Shown: piece after piece, positions 25,923 through 37,603 of the stretch
Layout: every line of letters begins with the position of its first letter
Position numbering within the stretch: the first letter of the stretch is position 1
Assembly (NCBI GenBank): GCA_019914945.1
Contig: CM034099.1
Span: forward strand, 19,308,704-19,372,703
Length of the DNA stretch: 64,000 bases
DNA from: Typha latifolia
Lineage: Eukaryota; Streptophyta; Magnoliopsida; Poales; Typhaceae
Direction: 5' to 3'
Notes under the pieces: model-generated
Databases searched by the model: none
Told to the model about the DNA's origin: nothing
What the model saw: only the letters and a program-made list of their open reading frames with translations
Position numbers and translations under genes: made by a program

Positions 25923-26576
25923 TCTCAAAATTAAGGGGGATTTCTTCCAAATTGTATCAGCCAGAATGGGCTGATCAGTTGTCCGCTGGAAAACTATGCA
26001 TTAAGAGGTAGATATAGAGGCTTGATTGTCAAAGCAATACAAGTAAATGTGTAAGAGTACTTTAGTCAGAAGTAATATGAGTAAATGTGTAAGAGATTCT
26101 TAGTCAAAGTAACATGAGTAAATGTGTGAGGAGAACATACCATGAATAACCTTCTTTCGTAAAATACGATGAATAATCCTTTGGAACCCAATCACACCTG
26201 AAATAAGATTACTATATTTGCAAATAGGTTAACCTAACATAATATTCCATGATAAAATGAATAAAGCAGGTGCTGATGTGTGAAAAACCCTGTAAAATAT
26301 AACTGACTGAATGCATCGTTGTGCCACTAATGTGCAACCTTCATGACGAGCTGAAGTTTATGTGCACTTATGCTTCTCAGAATTTCTCAGAGTTCATGAA
26401 TAAGCCACCAGAGATATTAAAAAAATGATGACGACCTGGCTACAGTGGGCTGTAGTAGCATTCCTTGCTGATGGAACCATTGATATGCAATATGATGTAT
26501 TCATTCCACAAACGTTTTGACATAAATATGAAAAATTCTAGGCCATCTCATTTCTAACATACAATGGCACAGTCAT
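25923..26576. other. convergent 3' intergenic region (annexin and p24)
   Basis: The two genes point toward each other, so this 650 bp should hold both 3' UTRs and polyadenylation sites. A repeated phrase near AGTAAATGTGTAAGAG occurs at about 26042, 26081 and 26117. Nothing else is seen. Confidence 0.5.
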
Positions 26577-29098
26577 CTAAATAAGTTTCTTCTTTCGAAA
26601 GAAACCCTGCAGGTGCCACAACTGCAAAATAGAGACAACGATGCAAACACCGAGGGACATAATACTATACCACGCAACCCTAGCATTGGTCCTCTCACTC
26701 ACTTCCCTCATCTCTGCTTCCCTGAATTCATAGACCAAACAAATAAAGACACATCATGTGTCAATGAGAACTTGTCTATAGAAAGGCAAATCATGTGGAC
26801 AAAAATCCACAATGGAATACTTACCTGGCTTTTAAATACAACAAGTAATTATGGATGACCTCCACAGCTTCTTCTAATTTCCTCAGCTCTAGCTCGACTC
26901 CCTTGAATTAGCGCAGATCTTTTGAAGTCAGAACTAATTTGTTAAAGGAAATGAGTATGCTGATGATGCTAGATAAGATGTTCACCTCAATCTTCTCTTT
27001 TTTAGCAACAGAATCCCAGTCTTTTGCAGCAATCCCAATTTTCCAGTCAAGATTAACACTAACTCCTACTGCCTTGTTGGTACTGTCCATCCAGAAACAT
27101 GCCAGGTAGTTGCCAGATTCTGTTGTTGTGAATGCAAATTGTCCTATTGTGACATTTTCATTGTGATGTAAAGTGTTTCCATAAGGTGATGTAACCTGCA
27201 AAAAACAATTGCATCAACCAATATGAGGTTAATATGTGTGCTGAGTGACTTATTTTAATGTTTATAGTTGCAAGTTAAATTGCCCTAGTGTTAGATATTA
27301 AAAGGTCTAGGAGAGAGGATTCAATCTGTTTCATAATGCCCATTAGACCTTTAGATAGTTCAAGGACATCCTAAATGCCAGAACATTTAAGATGCCACCA
27401 TGGCAGTTTCCATGGATTAACAGAAAACTAACCTTATCTTGATCTTACACATGTACCCTATAGTAAATAATATCAAGGATGCCCCCTAATTGTTTTTCCC
27501 ACCCACCATCCTTCCTCTGCCAATTTATCTTCCTACTCTGCCACCTACATCCACCTTGGATCCCATTAAATCTGAACTCTTATCCCTACTAAAGGTTGAA
27601 TGCCCCGAAGAGAAGGTTTACTATAGTATTGAAGTTGAGACACCAGACATGCCTGGCCCACACTTATTCATATATTTTTTTATTATCACCACTTGAAGTT
27701 AGTTTGTAAGTAGAGATTCACTTCCTCAAATTTTTTGCTGGCCTAAGGAGAGAGCTTACCTTCAAAAAGCTTCCTAATGCAGAAAAAAAACATGTCAACA
27801 GTAAGAAACATCATTTTCTTATTAAGAAGCACAAAGTAGGAAAACAACTAACAAAAATCAAAAGTAAACATAAACAAAAACAAGAACAATGTCAACCCCC
27901 CAAGTTATGATCGGTTTGCCTTTTGCCTTATGCTTCATAGTTAAGGTCCTGCATCAAAAGCTATATCTTTCTCGTCTGTATAGATCCTTTTGGAAGGTTG
28001 CTCCTCTATCACAATAGCAAAATCTTCAACAAAATAGTTCAAGCCACTAATCAGCTCTACAAATTTCATTATAAATCCTTTGAGTCATTTATATGCAGAC
28101 AACATTAATGAAAGAAATGTTATGCATGTGCGGATCCATGGTATCTGCATAAATGCATTTATATGCAAGGCATAGCTGTTTAAAAATGAGTTAAACGAAT
28201 ATTTTGATTTAATAGAAAGTCAAAGTATCTAATCAATTCACATCAGAATAGTGCTAATTTTTGGAACTTACTTCAGGATCAAGAAAGGTAAAGTCATATT
28301 CACTTAAGGAGAAGAGATGAGACTATGTCAACAGACTGTCTTATAAACCTGACAATGTCTCCCATGATTCTCTCAAATTTTAGCTGTCTCCCACCTGAGG
28401 TTATATTGTTGGAAAACTATCTCAGTGTAGCCAGTATAGGTCGCTTGTAAGATATCAATTGAATGAATAGAAACAACAAGATTGGCACGTCCCAATAGCA
28501 GTTCCAAGGTGATCACAACCAATGGCAGTTCCAAACACACTTCATTCCCATGATCCCATTTCACACCGATATATATTTCATCTAACTGACAAAGATCCAA
28601 AAGATATAAGACTGATCGGATTCTTTAGTCATTTACACGGTTACCTCCTTAAATTACATCTCCATAGCTTCCTTTCAAAGCTAATAAGGCCGATTCCAAT
28701 CTTAAAATCGTCTAATCGGACAAGTAGCATCCGCTTATTTCTCACTATAACGCAACACTCCAAAACCACATCTTTCCCTATTTAGATTCCACTGTCCTCT
28801 TACAAAATTTACCAAGTTGAAATCCACATCAACTAATCAAGGATCAATAGTTCATCCAAAAAATAGAGAAGAAAGGAGATACCTTGATGGCAATGGTGGG
28901 CTGGCCATGCGTCGAGCCCTCGTACATGACGGCGTAGTCGGCAAGCACGACCACGTTTGGTTGGATCTCCTCCGACACGCACTTAGTCCCCGTCACAGGC
29001 ATGTTCAACCACACCGCATCTGCGCCCCAGGCGCACAATAGCGCGAGCACCGCCGCTGCTGCAACAGTGCTCCGCGAGATCACAGCGCCATGATCCAT
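26577..29098 (-). CDS. p24-delta family cargo receptor (emp24/GP25L)
   Basis: Four exons on the minus strand, 29098-28883, 27195-26986, 26901-26825 and 26721-26577, close to 215 residues. p24 proteins cycle between ER and Golgi in COPI/COPII vesicles and help sort GPI-anchored and KDEL-receptor cargo. Seen in order: a signal peptide ([19 protein letters not shown]), a GOLD domain beginning [19 protein letters not shown] and running through GNYLACFW, a coiled-coil ([17 protein letters not shown]), one transmembrane helix ([19 protein letters not shown]), and a cytosolic tail FFRKKKLI. The tail has the FF pair and a C-terminal KKxx dilysine (KKLI), the COPI retrieval signal of plant p24-delta proteins. 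It shares a short divergent promoter with the TMEM50-like gene. Intron 1 is 1.69 kb with no recognised element. Confidence 0.93.
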
Positions 29099-29483
29099 CT
29101 CTCTTCCTCACCCCCTTGTCCACAAACCAAACCAAACCAAACGAATCGGAGAGACAGGACGATGCTCTCTCTCTCTCTCCCTCTCTAAGAAGAGATGGCC
29201 CGCCCTTTAAGTTACTGGGCATAGTTGAGCCCACAATGCTATGTAGACCCCCAGCTTGGTCCTTTTAGTTGGGCCTGGACCAGACTCTGGTCGGAATTAA
29301 GAATATTACCATCTCGTCCTGGGAGTCTGGGACAAAGAATAGGCTCTCTTTTGTACATTATTTTAAGAAACAACTAGGAAATAGAGGATTCTTTGCCAAC
29401 GAAGCTTTTTCTTCCCCATTCGTACGATCGACTCCGCCTCAAAGGCATAATAAGAAAGGAGGAGGTGGCCGAGGTCGAACACC
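29099..29483. promoter_or_regulatory. bidirectional promoter between p24-delta and TMEM50-like genes
   Basis: The two ATGs are 385 bp apart and divergent. The space contains a CT/GA-rich block (29165-29185) on the p24 side and GGGCC/GGGC motifs (around 29215, 29230 and 29270) like plant site II/TCP elements. There is no obvious TATA box, as is typical of housekeeping genes. Confidence 0.6.
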
Positions 29484-31509
29484 ATGGATAACTTCTCGCT
29501 GATGTGGGAAATCGTTGGCCCAGGCATCGCCGGCGCCGTATTCGGCGCCGGGTGGTGGTTCTGGGTCGACGCCGTCGTCTGCAGCGCCGTCATGGTCTCC
29601 TTCCTCCATTACCTCCCCGGTATGAGTTTTTAATCTAATCCCCCTTTCTAGATCTCCTTCTATAGTTGTTAATTTGTTGTCTCTTGGCACGGCAATGAAT
29701 AGGCTTTTCCTCATGTTGGCCCCAATTCGCAGGAATCTTTGCCTCTCTTGCGGCTCTCATGTTCAATTGCGTTAATAGAGAAGATATCAGCTACGATTAT
29801 TACTCCCCTTACGGCGGCGATTCAGAATGGAGGTTGAATTCTTGCGAGACAATTGGATTCTTATGAAATTTGTTAATTCGCTTAATTGATTAGTTTTGCT
29901 TTTTGCTTTTTTCTTTCCCTAACTAACGTTTTGGCTATATGTTAAAGGAAATTTTGCTTGAATGGTCTTTCCATCAATTGTAATTGTAATGGCATATAGT
30001 ATCATTCATAATTGTGCACTGCATTTTCCTATAGCTATATTAAGAGGGCTCACTAGTGTTTAACTGGAGGAGGATCCCAAATTAATTCCATACACTAGTT
30101 TTAGACTATGTTCAACGTCTTTCTGCTTTCGTCCATGTCCAACCATCCTTCCGTTTTTCTATCTTCTTGGGTATCTTGTGCTCATGATTAGCATCATATC
30201 TAGATTGTTTTATAGAACAACTTTAGAGTGGAATCAGAGGTTTGTCATATTTAGTTTATTTAGAGCTGTTTTAGCTGATCCAGCAGTATGAACTGAAGTA
30301 CCATTTCAAACAGGACGTCTTTCACAATCCCTAATCTTCTTCTCTTTCCATTGGATGGAAGGAGTAGTTCTTTGGTGTCTTAAAAGATAAGAAAAATTAC
30401 TATGAGTTTTTCCCCTCCAGATAACTCTGTCGTGCATGGTTAGGAATCTAAGAACTTTAGAACTAGAATAAGTGCTAGGTGGAAGCTTGGTTTTTGGTTG
30501 TCAACACTGAATGTTTGCCAGAAATCCATACACCTAAGTAGTAGGTATTCATGAAAAACGGTTCCTCAAGAACATTTTTATGTTGATGACTTGTCTATTT
30601 TCTTTATTATGCCTACTTAGTCAAACTTGGAACTGTAAGTCATATGAAGTTCATCTGGATCTTACCTAAAAAAAACCTTCCCAGCTCTAATTGTTTCACA
30701 TAATACGAGTGCAAATGAGTAGGTAATACATTTAATTCATGCAAAGATGAAGAACTTGGGACTGATACTTAAGTTAAGAAGGCAAACAATCAGTTTCAAC
30801 ATCCAAAAGTTGAGTTGATCGATTTGGTTGTAAGTAGTAACACGCACATCTGTTCTGTCAACTAATAATTAGTCACTCCTGTTCAATGTGCTAATGGAAA
30901 TAGAGTAGGGGAGTACTTTTGCATGTTATTGTATAACTAGTAGTTTTAGCTTATACCATATTTTGTAAGAAAATATTAGGTGATATTTGAGCGTGTATGC
31001 TGGGTATTTTTACTTGGTTATTTGATTTCTTTCTTCACTCTCCAAGTGGTTTCATCTTAATATTCCCGCTTAGATAGCGTCCTTATATGCAATTTCCTCG
31101 GCACTTGATTTGAGTATTTGACTGTTCACCATCCATCTTAGATGCAATTTGCTCCGCACTTGATTCGAGTATTTGTCTGTTCACCATCCATCTGTCTAAA
31201 GTTCTTACATTCTGTATCATATAATAACCCGAGTTCATGAAATTGCAGGTTGAAGCTTTGGCTTTTCGTGGCATACGTTGTCTCTTTTGTCTCCTTAGCA
31301 GGGGCGGTAGGCCTTTTAATACAAGATTCACTAACAGATAAGGGCCCCTCTTCTTGGACTGGTATTGCTGGTGTCCTGCAGTGCGTATTTGTGTTAATCA
31401 GGTAAATTGGTCGTGTTAGAATGCATTTTCATCATAATTATTTATTTTTACTTACTCTAATGGCACTTGCAGTGGGCTGATATACTGGACTTGTCATTCT
31501 GAAGATTGA
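29484..31509 (+). CDS. TMEM50-like small four-helix membrane protein
   Basis: Four exons, 29484-29619, 29733-29832, 31249-31401 and 31473-31509, close to 141 residues. The sequence has four hydrophobic segments: after the start (IVGPGIAGAVFGAGWWFWVD), then VVCSAVMVSFLHYLPGIFAS, then LWLFVAYVVSFVSLAGAVGL, and finally GIAGVLQCVFVLISGLIYW. Loop motifs FNCVNREDISYDYY and the C-terminal TCHSED end resemble the eukaryotic TMEM50A/B family, small conserved ER/endomembrane proteins. In animals TMEM50B is thought to associate with endosomal sorting; a plant role is not established. The third intron boundary follows a 1.4 kb intron. Confidence 0.85.
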
Positions 31510-34500
31510 ACTGGAATTTTTCTTCCAATATAGCAGTTGAATTGTGAAGCTGAGTAGGTTGTAAAATTGTCAGGGAAGCAAATGAAAAGATATCCAGTGC
31601 GTGTGATTTGATTTTATGGTCTTCAATTGATTTCTGTAAATGAAAGAGATGATGGATTGATTATTTGAGGCTTCGGAGGTTCTGCTTTGAAATTCTTTGT
31701 TAGATGAATAGTGAATAGCCGATGCTTCTTTCTTTTTCTTGTTGAGAAATAGCATATGTTTCCTCTTGGCAATGCTTTTATGGACATTGTCTAAGAAAGT
31801 GCAAATTGCAAATCTTCTATCATAAACAATTCCTGAGCTGACTTGGTAGTATAAAATCTTGAGTTTTTTAGGAGGAGTATTCATCAATATCAGTAAAAAT
31901 TATTTTATTATTCAGTTAAATATTAGTATAAAAAGTAATAATTATTTTTGATATGATATAAAGTTAAAAGTAAAGTAATAAATGATAGTGAATTTATATT
32001 GAAAATTGGTGATATTTTATATCAAATGATAAAACTACTATTAATTGGATATAAAATAGCAGTAATAATTATGTGTTATTTAATCTATCGGTAGAATAAT
32101 AATTTTAAATTATTATTAATTTAATTTAAAAAATGTACGGGATAAAAGAAGAGAGAATAATAAATTAGTATATCAAAAAGAAATTAACTTATCATTTAAT
32201 TACTACACCAAAATAAAAAAAAATAATTTATCTTTTTGCAGCTAGTTGGGCTTTGCTGCTCAAATTAACGATCCTATGGTGGTACTTTCATATTAGGTGG
32301 TACTAAGAATTTATAATATGGAAATGCGGTGATATATTCTATTCATTATCCGGAGCAAAATAGATTAAGCAACCGAGAGAAAAGAATAAATTAATTAAGC
32401 AAGGTATTCTCCACCTAACCAGGGATTTTTGATTCAGTTCATCTAACTTTGGTTTGCAGTTGGGGGCAAAGGTAATCTATCTATCGTATATTGGCGTGTG
32501 CGTGGGATTTATACATGCCCCAACTCTTGGTGCTATGAGAAGCCGTTTGTTCCTAATTCTCTCGTTTACTTATAGAGTTTGCCTTCATTATAAGGTTTGT
32601 TTAGTGGACATCTCAATCAAACCTTTATAAGCAATCGGTTTCCAAAAGTTATCCGGCAGCGATCATTTTTATCTCATCTTCAAATAGTAGACTCCATTTT
32701 TAATTCCCAAAAGCTCCCCTAATATCTCTGTCCAAACTGTGGGATGACACTTGAATCATTTCTTTGTATAACTTCTTTTGGATAGGGCACTTCCTATTTG
32801 GACCCACCTAAATATGCTATTCCTTATATTTATTTATTTATAATAATTTTTTCGGTGGCAATTGAGTCAAATTAAGATCAGGTCAGAGTAATGCTAATAT
32901 GAATACGACTCTGCGATTTATTTATTATTTAGATCATAATATATAATCAGATGTCACATATTATTTAAATTTATATATATTAGTTGAGTTATAAATATAT
33001 TTTTCTCGTATTATAAATAGATTATTCGGGTGAGGAATGATTTATTAGGTCCTAATGTATTATAAATGAGTTATAATTTCATAAATGAATTAGCTGCTTG
33101 AATTAAAAATAAATTAAATAAATTGAGATTATAAATATAACTGCACTTTACCACTTATACCTCGTCCACCCCTGACCTATATCTAAATATACAGGTCAGA
33201 AAATGGAACAATGCGTAACTCCTCATTAGAGTCACAGATGCTTGATCACATCGAGCTGGAGAATTACATATATTTTGATATAATGCAAACACCAAAAGAA
33301 TGAACAAATAGTAGACACTAATATTTTGAAATAATCGCAGGAAGATGATATAATTTTATGATCAATTTTGTTCAAAGAATATACGTAGTAATTATTCGAC
33401 TACCTATTTGGATACTCTAAATTTACAATCTAGATTATAAAAAAACTAAAGAAATTGGATAGGTCATGTCAGTTGATTACTCTAGATTTTTTTTTTCCCC
33501 TAGAATGATTACTTTAGTTATTATGGTTGGCAGTAGGAATCTAATCTAAAGTAATTAATATATATAGATTTGGGCTTTTAAGGCCTTCTTTTCTCTAACA
33601 CTAGCCCGTCCCACCTCATCCCCAACACCATCACTCAATTGCCACAGCTTTAGTACTTCTTAGTGCGATATCGAGTTCACAAGTTGGTTTAGAACTGCCG
33701 TCTCTTTTCTGGGCTTTTTAGAGTTGCAGCTAATTTCGAAAGCAACTTTGGTGAGGTTGTCAGTAGCAATAGAATTTGCCGACAGCCTAGAGATTTGTCG
33801 GTGTGGCAACGGTCTGCCAACAGTTCGCAGACTTGCCGTTGAGTATAATGTGGAGTTTGAAAAGATAGGGTAGAATGCCATAAAGGAAAGAAGAAGAAAA
33901 AATTGATGATGGTGTTATGTGCACGAAGGAAAGAGGAATGATGGTGACGAGAGAATATTACAACGCGCAGGCTCACCGGGGAGAGAGAAATGAGAAGAAG
34001 GATGGAATTTATTAATACAATAAACAGTACAACGATAATAACTTGAAAAGAGGGATCTTAATATGTTCATATGTACGCTAACTTTTTTGAATACCATTAT
34101 GAAAAGTCTAAGCTCCATGTCAAATTTAATCAAAGCGTCAACATATTATTGAAAGATGCGACCGTTCAACAACTTATATACTTCTTCAACACGCTCAACT
34201 AAGCTTCTTTGTGATCGTGGGAATTTACTAATATACAAAATTATAACAAATAAGAATTAAGAAGTCAAAGGTCCACGGCCAATTCAATTAAGCAACGTGC
34301 CCGACGTTTAACTACCGCAATTTAATTAATTTGCAAGGTGAAAGTTGTATACATAGTTCGTAACATGTTACGCCATTCTTCAACGGATTAAGCTTCTCAA
34401 AAACTCTTCTCGACTAATTTTAACACAAGTGCTCATAGGCGGTCATTCCATTCTTATTCAAGAAATCCATACAGGAGACGAATTAGGAGGGGAAAAAAAT

Positions 34501-34565
34501 TTAATTAATTCGTAAAACAAAAAGAATATATAAATTTAGAACAAATTAATGGATCACAACCCAAG
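31510..34565. other. intergenic region, AT-rich, with duplicated flank and hairpin
   Basis: About 3 kb before the protease array. 31890-32230 is extremely AT-rich with many ATTATT-type stretches. 32591-32740 is homologous to the 3' flanks of the second and third protease genes. 32850-33180 looks like a degraded element with hAT-like ends (GGTGGCAATTGAGTC and CCACCCCTGACC), but no target duplication was found. 33760-33850 can fold into hairpins. Confidence 0.5.
32591..32740. repeat. relic copy of protease-gene 3' flank
   Basis: This stretch aligns by eye with 37266-37420 and with 40700-40870: each has a GGTTTGTTTAGTGGACA-like start (changed in the third), a TTTCCAAAAGTTAT core, a CTTCAAATA segment and a CCAAAAGCTCCCCTAA-like end. 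In the other two copies it lies about 180-240 bp beyond a protease stop codon. Here the nearest protease stop is 1.8 kb away. Confidence 0.75.
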
Positions 34566-35861
34566 TCAAAGCTGATCACATTGAGCAGGAGCGAAGGATA
34601 GATTGTTGTTCTCCAGATCATAGAGGATCCTCATATTCTGCTGCTGAAAGTTACCAAGTATGGAACCAGGCAAATCACTTGACCACTCCGACATCACCAA
34701 GCACATCAGACCACTGTCTTCGATCATATAATTCTCCCTCGGCAGCTCCAAATCCGCACCTTCGAAGTGGAACACAAGCTTCGGCACATCCACCTTCGCC
34801 GCCGCAGACGATGGCAGCGCGAAGCAAAGGTCAAGTTCGAGGCCAACGGAGCTCCCGTTTGCCACCGGCAGCTTAATTTGAGACAAGAATGCCGTCTTCA
34901 CTACCTTATAAGCATCACTGTTAAGCTGAGTGACACTCGTGCCCGAGTCTATGATAAACCCACCTGTTCCATTCTGTTTCAGAGCAAACGCCGACTTTGG
35001 TATCGGTAGAAGGGTATTGCCGACTGTTATACCGTTTAGAGAAAGGTAGTAGAAGCTTGGGATCAAAGGGTTCGTTATGAGTGAGGTGGTTTGGATTTGA
35101 ATGTTTGTACTGCTGTTTAGATCAGCGGGGGATCCGAAGAGCAGCGTGCTGCTTATCGTCTCGTTAAACGAAGTGAAACAGTATGAGAACTGGGTGACTC
35201 CAAGTTGAGAGACGAGAGACAAGGGTCCACGTCCGAACCCCACGAGGCCCGATGCGTTGCTGAAATCGCCTTGTTGCAAAACCCCACATCCAAACCCAAG
35301 GTTTGGGACTGCAACCTTGTTCTGAGATCCAAGAATGAAGGTTTCGCTGGATAAAACACCACTAGTCGATGATTTATCCCCATAAGGATAATAATAGACG
35401 CACTCTTGTTGTTGGCAAGCGGAATTAGTGAGGGATTTGCATAGACTGGAGCCGCAGGAGAGCGTGGAAAAAGATGAGGAGTTAGACGGATCAAATAGAG
35501 GAGTTGGCTGGGAGAAGCACTGGTTGCAAGGCTTGCATTGCGTCCAGATGAGATCGCTGCCGGTGTCAAGGATGGCAGAGAAGGGGAGAGGCGGCGTGCC
35601 GATGGTTAGGTCGATGAGATACTCGCCTTCGCCTCTAAAGACCGGCACGTCTGCAGCAGAGATCGGATCGGTGGCCGTGCTAAGTAGCCGCGTGGCCCTG
35701 GCCTTGCTCCTGAGAGCCATGCGTTGGACGAGCTCGAATTTGGTGAAATTGCCGGCGGCGTCGACGTGGGTCAGATCCATTCGGATGTCTAGCGAGGCGG
35801 AGATGGTTGGGAGAAGAAGTGCGATCAGGAGTAGCATTTGGGTCAGTTTCACGTTCTGCAT
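34566..35861 (-). CDS. nepenthesin-type aspartic protease, copy 1
   Basis: Single exon, 431 residues, pepsin-like family A1B. A signal peptide (LTQMLLLIALLLPTISA) leads into a propeptide with the DLTHVDAAGNFTKFELVQRM pattern and then the enzyme. Catalytic aspartates are D99 in DTGSDLIWTQC and D305 in DSGTSVTQL. The cysteine-rich nepenthesin insert follows the first (CKPCNQCFSQP, CGSSLC, CVYYYPYGD). It probably acts secreted in the cell wall or vacuole, with unknown substrates. An open frame extends upstream to 35981, but a TATA-like stretch at 35936-35945 (minus strand) lies inside that extension, so I choose the ATG at 35861. It is the first of four same-strand copies and diverged clearly from copies 2 and 3. 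Confidence 0.93.
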   Translation of the reverse strand: MQNVKLTQMLLLIALLLPTISASLDIRMDLTHVDAAGNFTKFELVQRMALRSKARATRLLSTATDPISAADVPVFRGEGEYLIDLTIGTPPLPFSAILDTGSDLIWTQCKPCNQCFSQPTPLFDPSNSSSFSTLSCGSSLCKSLTNSACQQQECVYYYPYGDKSSTSGVLSSETFILGSQNKVAVPNLGFGCGVLQQGDFSNASGLVGFGRGPLSLVSQLGVTQFSYCFTSFNETISSTLLFGSPADLNSSTNIQIQTTSLITNPLIPSFYYLSLNGITVGNTLLPIPKSAFALKQNGTGGFIIDSGTSVTQLNSDAYKVVKTAFLSQIKLPVANGSSVGLELDLCFALPSSAAAKVDVPKLVFHFEGADLELPRENYMIEDSGLMCLVMSEWSSDLPGSILGNFQQQNMRILYDLENNNLSFAPAQCDQL

Positions 35862-37603
35862 GTTGAAGTTATAGGAGAGATGTGGATTATTGATGAAGAA
35901 TGAGGATATAGCATCTGCACACAGGCGTATGCATATATATATATAAGTTTTGAGAACGAATTGTTTCTTTTTTTCTAACAAAAAAAAGAAAAGAAAAGAA
36001 TGAATTGGTCTTACTTCTTTTTGAATAGGAAGTGATAATATATGACTTGGTTGGTCTGCTGTATTAGATAGACATTTTTCTCTTCTTTTACACGTTAACG
36101 TGGAAAAGATAAACGCGTATTTTGTTGCTAAACGTCATTATTCAACTCTTTCTTGGAAGTTAGGGGTAGATTAAAGAACGGGGTAATGCTTCCGACAATT
36201 AAAATATAGCCCGGAAATTTTGTGATTTAGTTAGGATTGAGTTTTCTCTATGTTAGGGATATATAGAGATAATGGTGCAATACGCAAGAATTTAAGACAT
36301 ATTTATTACATTTAATTAAGTACGCTTGGCTCAATATTATAGGAAGAATCCTCATATATGCACTACGACTGAGTACATGCTAAGCTTCAGTATTCCAAGC
36401 ATTATCAGGAAACTAAATTATGGTTTTCTCTTCTTTAGGAAAATTCTTGATTAAGGGTTTGAACCGGTGAATTGACTGTGCACTGCTCCTTTGTTCATTT
36501 TTATGAAGACCTTAGGCCAACTGGACTCTTTCCTTAGACTCGATACTCAAATGGGCTCCACCTTCCCTGTTACACCATTCCCATGTCGTGCATTTCCTAG
36601 CACGCACGAAGGAATTGAGCCTAGATTTACTACTGCCTTGTCATATTGTTGGTTCGAAAGAAAATAAAAGGAAGTAATTCTGCCACTTAATTTGAAGCGA
36701 GAATTGGCTGTGATTTGTATTTGAGCTTAGGTAAAGCGCCCGCCAAATGCTAAATAAATCTAATTAATTAATTAACACCTTCACATTCGATGGAGTTTCA
36801 TGATTTTAAAAAAAAAAAACAAAAAAAAATAATAATAACATAACTACATCTTTCAAATTAATTTGTTCAGTAGCTATATAGTCCAGAAGAAGCCAACGTC
36901 CGGCAGGAACGACCGGTTCTTATTTATATTTCCGCCCCCAAGTTTGATCGAAGCTGGAATTAGAATATCTACCAGGAAAAGAATGCATATAAAATTAGTT
37001 AAGATAAAGTAAGACAGTACTATCATGATATTGATATCTCACTGGCTAATCTTCCCGTGCGCAAGAATCCTATCCGGGTGGTCTACGTGTGATCATGCCA
37101 TCCATTGACTCTCGTCGGTGGCTTCAACCATGATGGCGCGCTCGCATAGCTCCTAAAAGTGCCTATGTAGGATTTGTAATTTTAGTCTCCTCTTTCCTAC
37201 GGAGGATCATTATATGAACACGAGGCAAAATAATAATAATAATAATCCATTTGTATAGTCATATGTTATTTTTGGTTTGTTTAGTGGACATTTGTCCTCA
37301 ATCAAACCTTTCACAATTAAACGATAGATTTCCAAAAGTTATACTTCATTTTAATAGCCTGCCAAAGCTCCCCTAACGTCCCTCACAAATTTCAGAATCC
37401 TTCAAAACTTTCCTCCATGGAAACTAATCTATTATACGTACTCTTGGATAGTGCAAAAAATTTGTGATAAAAGGTTTCACAAGTGAAATATCGCTGAGAA
37501 ATATTATTTATTACTCACGACGCAGGCTTTTAGATACATATATAGATCGAGCTATGTACGTACATCATTAATCAATTCCATCTTTCAATTAAGCTGATGA
37601 AAG
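35862..37603. other. intergenic spacer in protease array (copies 1-2)
   Basis: About 1.7 kb. From roughly 36890 onward it matches the spacer at 40450-40870 between copies 2 and 3, so it belongs to the duplicated unit. 36800-36840 is A-rich. There is a short AAT run at 37231-37247. No exon is seen. Confidence 0.6.

Noticed and set aside
36640..36660. GGTTCGAAA phrase resembling a tRNA T-loop
   Set aside because: No acceptor or anticodon stem can be formed around it; no tRNA gene was found in the window.
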